From contig NC_052477.1 of assembly GCF_009730915.1 (NCBI RefSeq), positions 29,916,725-29,980,724 on the forward strand: a DNA stretch of 64,000 nucleotides, read 5' to 3'. The translations under genes and the position numbers were made by a program. The DNA comes from Dioscorea cayenensis subsp. rotundata. Its lineage: Eukaryota; Streptophyta; Magnoliopsida; Dioscoreales; Dioscoreaceae. Positions 37,688 through 58,273 of this stretch are shown here, in pieces. The notes under the pieces were generated by a model that had not been told where the DNA came from, searched no databases, and saw only the letters and a program-made list of their open reading frames with translations. The first letter of the stretch is position 1. Each line of letters starts with the position of its first letter.

Positions 37688-38137
37688 TCACACACCCTGC
37701 TCACTTGCAGGACCAACAAGAACTCCTTGAGCAGTACCTTCCTTCCGGCTGTTGTCATTCTTAGCTTCATTGTCGGATTTCCTAATCTTGATCTTGTGCT
37801 TCAGTTCAAACTCTGCAATCTCCTTCTTTTTCTTTTCTAATGCCTCATTAAGACGAGTGATCACCTCCTCCAGACCCTCTTTGTTGCGCTGGACTGCTGG
37901 CATGACTTCCTTGATTGTTCTTTCAACCAGAACACCACCGATCATTCTATAGCAGCGTCGGGAAGGATCAAGTGGTTGTATTGCTCCAAGCACGAGTGAG
38001 TGTTCACTGACTTCCATTTCTATCTCTGTGATCTTTGAGTAAAGCTGGTTCAGTTCAGATCGCAGGACACTGTACATGTTTGCAATTGCCTGCTCACTCA
38101 TTGCTTCCCTATTGTCTTTGCCAGCTATATCGGCCAT
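37688..38137 (-). CDS. PFD2: Prefoldin subunit 2
   Basis: Beta-type subunit of the hexameric prefoldin co-chaperone, which passes nascent actin and tubulin to the CCT chaperonin in the cytosol. The single coding exon of 149 codons matches the usual plant length (about 148). It has the two long coiled-coil helices flanking a beta-hairpin core: YSVLRSELNQLYSKITEIEM, then EHSLVLGAIQPLDPSRRCYR and MIGGVLVERTIKEVMPAVQ, then a Lys/Glu-rich helix (EALEKKKKEIAEFELKHKIK). The ATG at 38137-38135 follows directly on a leader-intron acceptor (CAG at 38144-38142). Frame intact. Confidence 0.95.
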   Translation of the reverse strand: MADIAGKDNREAMSEQAIANMYSVLRSELNQLYSKITEIEMEVSEHSLVLGAIQPLDPSRRCYRMIGGVLVERTIKEVMPAVQRNKEGLEEVITRLNEALEKKKKEIAEFELKHKIKIRKSDNEAKNDNSRKEGTAQGVLVGPASEQGV

Positions 38138-38141
38138 GGTC

Positions 38142-39916
38142 CTGAAATAAAGCAAAGAAAAACAAGGATAAATAAATCCAAAAACAAAGTGCTCACAATT
38201 CTTAAGCCACTTGTAAATGAGCTTGCATGAATAGCAAAAATCAGTTTCTGTCAGCTCCGGCAATTGCCAGGGTAGTAGAAATGAACTCTAGTTTGCAAAC
38301 AAAGTAACTTTCTCACAGTTACAATATGACCGATATGAAAAGTTGAACTGGTGGATATGCACAGAAGCTTATGTCCAAAGGTATTGGCAAACTAAACACA
38401 AATGAAATTTGGGGGGATGAAACAGATGATGACCAGAAAGCATTTTTGGTATAAAATACCAGCCTAATATTATATACTGCATACTCTAGTTTTAGCCCAT
38501 GAGCATAAGCTTTTGGTAATTTAACAAGTGAGATGTGATATAAATGAGATTTTTAACTGGTGGAGATGTACACAAGCTAAGGTCTGATACTATTGGGAAA
38601 CAAAAAAGAGAGATTTTGGAGGGATGGAACAGATGGTAATGAACAAGCACTAATGGCATTAAAACACTAACCAAGGATTACACCACATACTCTAGTTTTA
38701 ACTCATATGCTGTGAATTCAAATTATCTTGAGAAATTGGAAGGCCACAATCTTAAAAGAAAGAAACAACGACCTAAAGCAGAATCATTTGCATTTTGGAG
38801 TTATAGACTCATTACATGATCCAAAAAAATAGGCATGTAAGAAGACTCTCATTAATAACAATTCAAAGTGTGCTTTATTCTAGGGGATACAACTGGCACC
38901 ATCTACCCCAATGGCCTGGAGAGCAACCTTAGAATTTTCATTGCTCATCAACAATAACCCAAAATAAGAGTTTCACTAGCAATATTGCAATAGAATTTTT
39001 AAAAAGCATTAACAAATTGGTACAATTGAATGAGTTCCATTATTAAAAGTATTATGTCTGTCTAATCCTGACCTACAATAGCTCATATTAACCATGTTGC
39101 AACAATCAAAACGCAGGATAATATTCAACAATAGCAAAAATTTTTTTGTAGTTCTAGTTGACAAATATGCATTCCGCAAAGCAGCAAGCATCTGTGCATC
39201 TGGTCACTCATACAATGGAGCTCATCTCATATAATAACCTTTTGTCAAATACCCACAGAATCTGATAAAGAATTGCCCTGTCAACTTCCTAGGAAAAAAA
39301 CTCAAATAATCTTCAATCAAGGTAATGTAACAAGCAACAGTTTGCTGAATACCTTCAATGGCTAACTTTCTTCTGGACTCTTGTCTACACAATAACAAAA
39401 GCCTAGATCACAATCAGCAAATGGCATATCACAAGATACTGCATTTGTATTAAAAATCCACTTTGATGATCCAAGACATGAAACAAATAAGCTATATGAG
39501 CTAAGCATAAAACCAAATATGGCAAAGACCTCTCTAGCAGCGCAACATCTAACCCTAAAATAACAAGCAACCAAAAAGCAATGCCATTGCCAAACGCATC
39601 CTTAGAATGAACATCCTCCTGATCTAGTAGTCACTGACAAATCTGATACCAAAGGTTAATGGAAGACCTTTATATCATGCTAGTTGGATAGATCATCATC
39701 CTTTGGGACTGAAAATATAATTAAAACAGCTCCAAAAAATCACTAGGGTTTGAAAACAGAAAATCAAAATCACGGATTTTAATTCCAATATAACATCTTG
39801 CAATCAAAATCAAGAATTTCATCATGAAAATGAATCAATCTAACAGCTCTGAATCAAATATCAATCAAAAGAACAAAAATCTTGGGGCTAAATAAGAACG
39901 AAAAGATCGGCCTGAC
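38142..39916 (-). other. Long 5'UTR intron of prefoldin subunit 2 (inferred)
   Basis: On the minus strand a leader exon ending CTCGTGGCAAG|GTCAGG (donor at 39916-39915) and an acceptor TTTATTTCAG| (38143-38142) just before the start codon define an intron of about 1.77 kb. The leader exon lies in the GC-richer block about 39917-40070. Small frames inside are chance. Long leader introns often raise expression of plant housekeeping genes. Confidence 0.65.
38344..38710. repeat. Degenerate direct repeat (about 165 bp) in the prefoldin leader intron
   Basis: Blocks at about 38344-38508 and 38551-38710 share, in order, AACTGGTGGA, ACA(G)AAGCT, TATTGG, GGGATG, AACAGATG, GCATT, ATACTCTAGTTTTA and CTCATA/CCCATGA. 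This is an old tandem duplication with about 40 bp between copies. Confidence 0.75.
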
Positions 39917-40582
39917 CTTGCCACGAGATTGAATCAAAGAGTGAACGAGAGTGATCAGAGAGCTCGCCGGAGAGCGAGAACGCCTTGAAGAGAAGAACAA
40001 CGGAGGATTTGGATTTGAGAACTCGGGCACACGATTCCCTTCGTCACACCTCTCTGTCTTGTTCGGGTGAGGTTTATTAGGGTTTTCTTCACTTCTCCAA
40101 ATATATTTTATTTTTCAGAAAAGCCCCTCCGATATATATATATATATATCTATAATATATTTTTTTTTAACAATTTAATCATTTTACCAATTCATAATGT
40201 TATCAATCATGGCCTTCACTCTGTTGGATGGAATGTTACTATACTTGATAAATCTGATGGGGGGCTGGGCCTCAGAAATCTTTAGGTTGGTGAATCACTC
40301 TTTAATGGCTAAAAATATCTTTGACATTCTCAACTCTGTTAATAAGTTGTGGGTTGACATTTTTAAGTTAAAGTATCATGGTTGGCATGCTTGGAATCCG
40401 GCTAATGTTTCTCAATCTTCCTGGTTTTATAAATCCATTTGCAACTCCGCCAACTTTATCAAACCTAACCTCAGAATTCTTTCTTGTAATCCCACATCTA
40501 TTGATTTTTTGCATGATCCTTGTCTTCTTGATCTTCCTCTCTTTAAAAAACCAACCTTTTTGAACATGTCGGTTGACCTTGA

Positions 40583-41809
40583 GGCTTTGCTTGGATGAAG
40601 GTTTTGGGAGGATTTTATAAAAGTAAGGTAAGGTAAAGTAATGGGAGGTAAAAGGAGGTTTTCAAACCTTTTCTTGTTTGGGGCAAGGTAAGGTAAATGG
40701 ATGGTTGTACATGTATATGTAGTTGTTTCTCATATGTTTTTCTTGTATGAGTATAGTTTATCATCATTCTTCTAGTATTCAGATCTTGATAATTTTGTAA
40801 TGTTGATTCAATAATTTCTTTTAAACATCTAAAGTAGCTATTGAAATGCATCAAATGAGTGCATGTCAATCTTTCTATATTGCTCTGAACTGAAGCACTT
40901 TTTTGAGTAGGTTAATATGTAATTTTTATTTACATTTGTTTTCAAATAGTTTAATTATATATGTTTATGCTTGTTGTGAAGATTGCTCTATGTTCTTCCT
41001 CCATCTTTCATATTCTCTCATTCACTTGTCATCATTCTATGTAACCTTCCAGCAATATCATGCAACAATCAACACGTGAAGATGCTTTATAGATTTTTTT
41101 AAAAAAATGATATTTTGTACATTTAAAAATAAATATGAATTAGTTTTGTTTTGATAGATTCTTTAACCATAGATACTATAGAGTAATTGATGAACAATCT
41201 TCTTCCCCACAATGTTCTGATAAGCAAGCAAAATAAGAACAATGAATAACATAAATCAAAATAAAAACATCAAACAAATTAAAATGTTATACAAACACAC
41301 AAATAAAAACAAGAACAATGAACAATCTAGTTCCATTTTAGCACCAAAGAAAACAAGCAACTCTATCTTTGCTCTCAAAAACTACCACCACCACCACCAC
41401 CATTGAAGTTGATTAAAATCAACAATAAGCAAGCATACCTTCAAAAATGAGTAGAAGGCTGCGATGGGGCTGCGATGGGGCTACGATTAGGGTTCTGGTC
41501 GGGCTGCTGCAAGAGAGAGAACGAAGAGGGGGCCAAAGAAGAAAGATGAGCAAGTTTATATATGTTTATTCTTATGTTGGAATTGTTGTAAATGACCAAG
41601 GGCATTTTGGTCAAAAAAAATTAATTCCCATCCAAAACCTCCCCAACCCTTCAATTTGGAGGATTGGAAAATTGGGGTTAGATGGAGGTTTTAAAACCTC
41701 CATCTAACCCCCATAACCTTTACCTCCATCTTTAGTTCCTCCCCCAAGCAAGGTTCTTCCCAAAACCTTACTTTACATTACCTCCTAAAACCTTCAACCA
41801 AGCAAGGCC
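40583..41809. mobile_element. PIF/Harbinger-like element nested in the LINE
   Basis: The ends GGCTTTGCTTGGATGAAGG and, reverse-complemented, GGCCTTGCTTGGTTGAAGG are near-perfect inverted repeats of PIF/Harbinger type, flanked by a 3-bp TGA duplication (40580-40582 and 41810-41812). Removing the element with one TGA rejoins the LINE frame as VDLE-DLHFSDLCTTSG, proving the insertion site. No transposase is present. It includes a (CAC)n run at about 41383-41402 and the 38-bp palindrome at 41674-41711. GTAAGGTAAGGTAAA-type motifs recur near both ends. Confidence 0.9.
41674..41711. other. 38-bp perfect palindrome
   Basis: Bases 41674-41692 (GGGGTTAGATGGAGGTTTT) are followed at once by their exact reverse complement (41693-41711). 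It lies near the right end of the nested PIF/Harbinger-like element and resembles the hairpins near the right end of the element at 10503-11437. Confidence 0.9.
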
Positions 41810-43070
41810 TGAGGATCTTCACTTCTCTGACCTCTGCACCACTAGTGGCCTTTGTTTTGAGTCTGTGGGCAACTTACTGGGTCATTCCATTGATTGGGAC
41901 TGGATTGGTAAAATCACTATTGGCAGAGATAGCCCTAACCGCTGGGTTTGGGGCTCACTCACCTCTAAATCCTCCACTGCTTCTGCCGTTTATCATGACT
42001 CCAATTGTTTGCATAATTCTCCAAACCCTTGGCTTGGTTGGTCTGAAATTTGGAAACTTGATGTGCTTCCCCGTACGAAATCCTTCATTTGGAAATTGGC
42101 TCACGGAAAACTTGCTACTGGGGCTTTTCTTTATAGTCTCAATATTGGCCCTTTTATGTTATGTCCTTTTTGTGGTTTGGAGGAAGAATCGGCTGCTCAC
42201 CTTCTTTGGTTGTGTAGCAAAATTTTTACTTGTTGGGCAAACCTATTTCTTCGTCTTGGTTTGAGTCCTCTTTCCCATCCCAACTTTGATTCTGGAGCTT
42301 GGCTTACGACTAACTATGGATCTCGTTTTTTCAATTCTAGGGTTAAAGCTCTTATTGCCACCCTGACTTGGCTCATCTAGAAGCAGCGCTGCAACCTGGT
42401 TTTTAGGAAAATCCCTACAAATTTTAGCTCCCTTGTCCCTCGAGCCTGGTCCCTTTGCACTGACATCTCTCAGAGCTCTCCTAGGGAGGTTTTTACTTCT
42501 TTGGACTCATCCCAATCTATCTCCATTTATTCGGACGCATCCTGGCTTCCTAGGGAGAACTCTGCTGGCCTCGGTTTTGTTATCATTGATAGCTCTAATT
42601 GCATTCTTCTTGCTGGTGCAATGGGCTTCTCCTCAGACTCCCCTATTATGGCTGAATTTGCTGCTGCCAACCTTGCTCTTTAGCTCTGTATTCAAAATCA
42701 TTGGTACCCTTCTCGCCTTTGCTGCGACTGCCCTGGCATTGCTAGCCATGTGAAATTTTTCAACCCTTGTACTGCATGGCACTTTACTTCCGAGTATGAG
42801 AACTTGAAGAACAACCTGAAGCACTTCCCCAACCTTTTCATTGAGACCATCCCCAGGGCAGACAATATTATTGCGGATTCTCTTGCTGTTTTTGGCCGTT
42901 CTCACATACCTCTCTCTCTTTTCCATCATGGTCTGGATCGGTCCTGCTGGTTGGAGGACCTCCGTTCCAGAAGAAACCTTCACTTTTAGTTTCCTTTTCT
43001 GTTTTTTTTCTTGCTTTTTGTTAGCATCGGCTCTTTGTTCTAAAAAAATAAAAAATTACCAATTCATAAT

Positions 43071-44054
43071 ATATACTTAAACAGTAGGAAAGTTGGAAAG
43101 GTCAAATATATCCCATTAGAGTTTTTGACTTAAGCTTATTTTATTAGAGAACAAGCACAACTTAAGCTGTGATTCAACTTGATTAATAAATGAGGTAAGG
43201 TCAAATAAACTTTGGTTCATTCAATAAAGCTTACGCATAAATTAGGACTAAAGGTATATTAGTATGATTATACAAATCATAATTTTTTTAATGTTCAAAT
43301 ATATATTTTTTTAAAGACCCCCTTATCGTGTGGGATGCAATTTTTTTTTTTTAGCTGCAATCTTTATTTAACTATTTTTTTTAATTTAAATATATACAAG
43401 TAATTTTTTTATTAAAATAAAATATTAATAACCTAAATTATTCTTTAATTTTAAAAAATAAAACATTAATACCCTCAATCACTACTCATTTATTTATTTA
43501 TTTTTAACTATTTAGTATTTAGTCAAGCGTCCATATCTAAACTGGTTAATATTCGAGTAGAGTTCAATCCAAAACCTGATCATTGTTACCGGTGTTGGAA
43601 TCTTCGGATCCTAAACTAATAATATACAATGTTACATCTCTTGGTTTTTGGAATAAAAACAAAACCGTTTCTTTGACTTTCTTTCTGCAACATGTTGTGT
43701 TCAAGAAGATGAACAAAGGAGAAGATGCAGCTCACCAACAGAGTACTGCCGCAAATTATCGGAAGAAACTTCTCCATTACAAAGAACTTGATTCAAATTA
43801 AAAAAAAAATTATGAATTTTTTAAATATAAAAAATAAAATACAAAAAAAAAACCATGTATGATCTACTAGGTGCTGAAACTAACAGACACAACACGAAGT
43901 AGGAACCACTTGGGTGATTTGAGCACCTTAACATTTTTTACTCAAGTGATTGATGCTTATTTTTTACCTCATTTTTATTGTGATACATCTTCTATTTTAC
44001 ATTTACTCGAGATTGAGCGTTTTAACATCTTGCTTGATAAAAAATTAAAAGTGT
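43071..44054. other. AT-rich intergenic DNA
   Basis: No gene recognised. Small frames at 43583-43801 and 43871-44056 match no family I know. Confidence 0.4.
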
Positions 44055-44062
44055 AAAACTAG

Positions 44063-44327
44063 AAGTTGGTCCTAGCCCAAGAGTAGTTGGCTCTTCTCTC
44101 AACTCAGGCAGGCCTATGATTTCAGATGGTAATTTTCGCCGGTTTAATTGTTCGTTGCTTTTTCAGTTTTCTCTTTTCTTCCTCTTTTCTTGTTATGAGT
44201 GGCTCACTGCTCGTGAGAGACCTCAAGCTGTTCTTTATTTTTAGTTATATTTATTCTTTGTGAATTTGTCATGTTTCTTCTCTTTTATTAATAAAGCTGT
44301 GATTTATCCATTTTTTCTAAAAAAAAA
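44063..44327 (+). mobile_element. Probable 3' tail of a LINE
   Basis: A pyrimidine-rich stretch with TTATTAATAAAGCTGTGATTTA ends in a run of A, the style of a plant L1 3' UTR. AAAACTAG precedes it (44055-44062) and follows it (44325-44332), which may be the target duplication, though the A-run makes its length ambiguous. Confidence 0.45.
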
Positions 44328-45024
44328 ACTAGTCATTGAAAAAGAATAACTTATAAATTAATAAGCGTCATTAGTGGATGATAAAATCATAGAATAGCAC
44401 GTTTAAAATGTATGGGAGTTTTTGAAAAAAATAAATATATAAGAGTTAGTAAAGATAATTAATTAATAGCAAAGGGATCACAACGAAAGAATAAAACACT
44501 CTTTTTTTTAGTTATCAGATCTCCAAAATCCTTAAGAGTTGAGGATGAGTTTCAAAAGGCGGGATCTCCATGAGCCCCATAGTTCTTTTCAAAGAGTCAA
44601 GGGAGTAAAAAATCTAAAAGTCCTAAAAAAAGTAACTCCATGCGACCAATAAAATGGCACCGAAAGAAAAGATGATATGTTGATTAGATTTTCCGTTTTC
44701 GAATGGCAAAGCACACATGTAATAGTTGGCAACAGATTGCCACGTCTAATAAGTGAGCAACAATTAAACATAACTCAGGGTTTAGCCAATAAAAAAACCC
44801 ATAAAAATAAAAAAAGAAAGGAGTTCAAGCCCACAAAAAGCAACTCGAGTTCAGCATCAGAGGCCATAATTATTTATCGCAACCTTACGAAATCCCAACG
44901 GGCTTCTCATCCACTTCGATTTGGTGGGCCCGGGAAGAGCTCTATATCATCTCTAACCGCCCTCTCTTCTCTATCTATCTATTCATCATCTCTTTCTCTT
45001 GGAGCTCATCGAAGAAGGAGAGCA

Positions 45025-54681
<9,657 letters not shown>

Positions 54682-57175
54682 GTTCATATCCATGCACATG
54701 ATGGAAAGGAAGCATAAGCTGATGCCAATTTTCCCTTCAAGATCAAATCTGATGGAAATATCATTTATTTACCAGGTCAGGCTTGAAAGCAAGCCTCTCC
54801 AACCCTTTGTAATGACAACCATTATCTATATAAACTCGTAACTCTAGTCCCAGAGGCTACAACATCACTATAGTATAAATCATCAAGATCTACTCCATGC
54901 CTTGCAACTACTTATTTTTTTCTACATATCATTATGATTGTTGTACCAGTGAACACAAACAAGAAAAAAAGACATGAAGTTGGGGGAATCACATGCAAAA
55001 GTTGAAAGTGGCTCTGCACTATTTTTTATTTTTATTTTTATTGTTTGATCTTGTTTCCATTATGGATTCTCTTGCAGTTCATATGCTTGGCGAGGAGTAA
55101 CTTTGTCTCATTTTGAAGAATGAAACTCAGAATCTTTGTCTTTGCTTTAGTTTAATTTGTGGAAAAGCATTTCACTGATGACTGCTGCTGATAAGTGATG
55201 TGCAGGAATTGCGTGGCATTTGAGGATCGACTTGATTTCAGCGTTGCATAAAGAACAATGACAAGTGGAGCCCCTTGCAGCTATCTCAAGGTACATTATT
55301 CCAGCTTTTCATGTAGAGGCCTGGTCGCACTCTAGTAGTACTCGCTCCCAGAAATTGCTGAAGACAGCCACACCTATGGTCTGTTGCCGTTTCTCTGGTG
55401 CAAATTCTACTGATTGACCTGCCATTTCCTTTACACCATTAACTGATTTCCGATCTGACAAACAAATTTTTTGAATGGCTTGTGCAGTCAGACAAATTTC
55501 CCTTGGACTGACCCAATCACAACACAGTGTTCATCAAGCAGCTAGCTTGTTATTGGTTTCAGTTCATCGTAAGGACCAAGTGTTGCTGCATTTGGAAGGT
55601 AAAACCTGATTTTCATTGTGACCTATAATTACTTAATGAACTATTTTTGTAAATTTCTGCCTATTGGCATGTTTTGTGTTTCTGTGTTTCTTCCATCACA
55701 TTTGACTGATATGTGAGATTACTTGGATACAATCAGAGAGCTTCTGCATATTAGTTGATTTAAACTTGAGCTCTGGATCTTAAAGATGTGCACTGTGACT
55801 ACGTAATCATACTTCCAAAACATAATATCCTTTGAAGTTTCATCCAGCATTTATCTATATAATCTGGGCTTTCCCTATCACCCACGAGTGCTTGCGGTAG
55901 TCTGCTCAAGCCATGGGGACCTCCCTTGTACTGACTCTTCTTCAAGATCTCCTGCATGCGGTAACAAGTATGTTTCTCTATCTTTGGGGCTCCAGCTTCT
56001 TGTTATTGATCCTATTTCTCCTTTACTGTTGCATAGCCTGCTTTATCATGATGAAGACCTTTCTATGCTCCATGCCTTTCTCATCAGGCAAGTTCACTGC
56101 CTGCCTAAGACACGCTGCTTGTTTCAGCTGGCCATGCCAGGCATGTCCAAGGTCTCACAATTTTGTGTGTGCTTCTGTTGCTGGTTGCATCAATTAAAGG
56201 CTTTATTTGTGCATATTGTGCCTTGTTCACCAAAGACCTGTATTTGTTGAAGGAAAATGGTGGAATTAGGTCAGAGCCTGAAATGCTAACATGAAGGGAT
56301 GTTCTTTTTCCTTTTCTCTCAAAGATTTCCTTCTGAAAACCAAGTGCTGAGCTTGTACAGACCGACGTTTGGCTGGCTCATGTAAGACGGTGCGCTAGGT
56401 TCTGTTTCAGCCGTTCATGGAACTCTTAACTGTATTGTTATGTTCTCACTTTGAACCTGAAGACACATCAGGGTAGTTACTTTTATTTTAAATAAATAAT
56501 GTATTCAAAAGGTTCTGGTATTTCTGTGTATTAATTTAGAGCAGCAACCCAGTATCAATTATAGCAAACCATGTTACGTGGTCTTCAATCGTGTTTTTAT
56601 TTGTTTTTTATTTTTTCTTTTTGGTGAAACTAATATACATAATCTATTTCATAAACTTGAGCCAATGCCTTGGGAGGATCTCAAAATACCCAATTAGTTG
56701 ATTCACAAGTATTTACTGTCATTTTCTATTACCTTTTTTTTTTTTTAAATCTAAGGTGATTGGTTGTTTTTTATTTCCTATTTTTATTTATTTATTTTGG
56801 TTTAATATGTACTTACTTGGTTCCTCCTCGGTGAATTTATTGGATGTGTATTAGCAAAATGTTTACCTATTTATGTAATATTTCTTTTTATCTTGTATAA
56901 AATTATGAACGATTATGGATATATAAGGAAGTTATTAATGTATACAATAAATAATTTCTAGAACGAGGAATTAATCACCGCAGAGATCTTTAACAACAAA
57001 GCAAACATTCATAATTGGCAAAAATTTAATCAATGAACCACCTTCTGGAAAAAAAGAAAGAAAACCATTTTATTTTAAATCGAGACTTCCAAGTTAGAAC
57101 AAAACCTCTATCCTTTAGACACTCAATTCAGCAGAGTTATTCCAAGTTCTATAACCCCTCTCAAGAGTCTGTCAA
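54682..57175. other. F2KP 3' flank and AT-rich intergenic DNA
   Basis: The first part is presumably 3' UTR. The frames at 55888-56250 are Cys/Leu-rich with no family match and are taken as chance. No transposon ends or RNA genes seen. It becomes AT-rich after 56480. Confidence 0.4.
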
Positions 57176-57499
57176 GTAGCTTTCCATTGTTTTAATTATT
57201 TGCCAAAATTTCTTTATGCCAACCCCTTCAAGTCATTAGTTTTAATGTTCCCCATTGACTTGGGTCTTTGCAGAATGCTATTATGATTCCTTCACATCAT
57301 CTCATCAAACGAGTGAAGCTCAAACTCGTGTGGATCTCCCTCGAGAGGCCGTGTCAAAGACGGTGAATTATGAGGCTCCACATAAGTTGATCCAACTTGA
57401 CGTGTATGGTAAGTTAGAATTGGTCCACATAAATTGATTAGCTTGATGTTAATGGTCAATAAGAAAAGGACTCGTCAACGCATTTCATTGGTTGGCTTT
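57176..57499. repeat. Upstream duplication block, copy 1 (partner at 63455-63990)
   Basis: Begins GTAGCTTTCCATTGTTTTAA and runs to CATTTCATTGGTTGGCTTT. Shared stretches with copy 2 include AAATTTCTTTATGCCAA, CATTAGTTTTAATG, CCCCATTGACTTGGGTCTTT, GCAGAATGCTATTAT, CGGTGAATTA and GTCAACGCATTTCATTGGTT. It lies about 1 kb upstream of the receptor-like protein gene, so the pair probably marks a duplicated gene unit. Confidence 0.85.
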
Positions 57500-57592
57500 A
57501 TATATATCTCCTAACAAGACTTGAGTTTTGCATTATTCTAATTAATATCTTGCAGTTGTTTTCAATGGGTTGTGGAATTTCTTGATATTCTT

Positions 57593-57825
57593 TTTGACAG
57601 GAGAGCACAAAGCTAAAGAGAAACAAAAAGAAAACCAAAAAAACAAAGAGGGCTCAAAAGCTAAGATTGTGGAGCAAACAAAGCTCCTCAATCCAAAATG
57701 GCCGATCAAAGCCTCTGAAGAAAAGAGAAAGCTGAGGGTTTGATTTCCCGAAATTTGCAAGAGAGTCAGCAAAAGAATTAAGATCTCTGGAGATGGTGTG
57801 GATGGATGCAAGAGAGTCAGCAAAA
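57593..57825 (-). mobile_element. Severely 5'-truncated LINE (233 bp)
   Basis: Flanked by an 18-bp duplication GAATTTCTTGATATTCTT (57575-57592 and 57826-57843). On the minus strand it encodes the end of a LINE RNase H domain (SRDLNSFADSLANFGKSNP, then RPFWIEELCLLHNLS and stop) and a T-rich 3' UTR. Near its 5' end a 23-bp sequence is repeated (57757-57779 and 57808-57830), the second copy running into the target duplication. Confidence 0.85.
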
Positions 57826-58170
57826 GAATTTCTTGATATTCTTATCAGTCATCACCACACACTGAACTCTCTTGGAAGACTTGGACTAAGCAACCTGGGA
57901 AATGTCCCCGGTTGATTTCCAAGTAGAATTATCAAACTTGATTTTTCTCATAAATAATATAGACTTAGTAAATCATGTATTTCTACCCTATTATTAAATC
58001 CATTACTCTCGGAATGCTATGCTAAGAGTGACTCTTGACTCTTGACTGGTGACATGCAAACTGGTCTTTCACTCTTGCTTGACTCAAGAAACAGAAAAAA
58101 AAAATGGAGCTTCGAAATGGCGGTTGAACTTGAGTTGAGAAATGTATGCATGGCATGTATGCTGTGCGCC

Positions 58171-58187
58171 TATATATTATATATACT
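58171..58187 (+). promoter_or_regulatory. TATA box candidate for the receptor-like protein gene
   Basis: CTATATATTATATATAC lies about 100 bp upstream of the ATG at 58274, a normal distance for a plant gene with a leader of about 70 bases. Confidence 0.5.
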
Positions 58188-58273
58188 TGATGATATTATA
58201 AGTCTGACAGTCAGTCTCACAGCTCAACTTATTCATCTCATCTCTCTCTCGTGTTACGCCGACCACCACCACC

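Larger units (their letters stand above)
40199..43055 (+). mobile_element. 5'-truncated L1-type LINE, interrupted and inactive
   Basis: Flanked by a perfect 15-bp duplication TTACCAATTCATAAT (40184-40198 and 43056-43070) with an A-rich tail before the right copy. Contents in order: end of reverse transcriptase (GWNVTILDKSDGGLGLRNL, MAKNIFDIL), zinc-binding reverse transcriptase domain (WSEIWKLDVLPRTKSFIWKL, LCPFCGLEEESAAHLLWLC, about 42035-42230), and an RNase H domain with its acidic residues (IYSDASW, MAEFAAA, CCDCPG, ADNIIADSLA, about 42517-42890). Damage: a frameshift near 40282, TAG at 42378-42380 (where Trp is expected) and TAG at 42681-42683. A second transposon sits at 40583-41809. 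Confidence 0.95.

Noticed and set aside
41447-41707. 86-codon frame inside the nested PIF/Harbinger-like element
   Set aside because: It ends within the 38-bp palindrome and matches no transposase or captured gene I know.
42633-42983. 116-codon minus-strand frame
   Set aside because: It is antisense to the LINE RNase H domain, which explains the sequence.
55888-56250. Cys/Leu-rich frames downstream of F2KP
   Set aside because: Two overlapping frames of similar length with no domain; most likely F2KP 3' flank.
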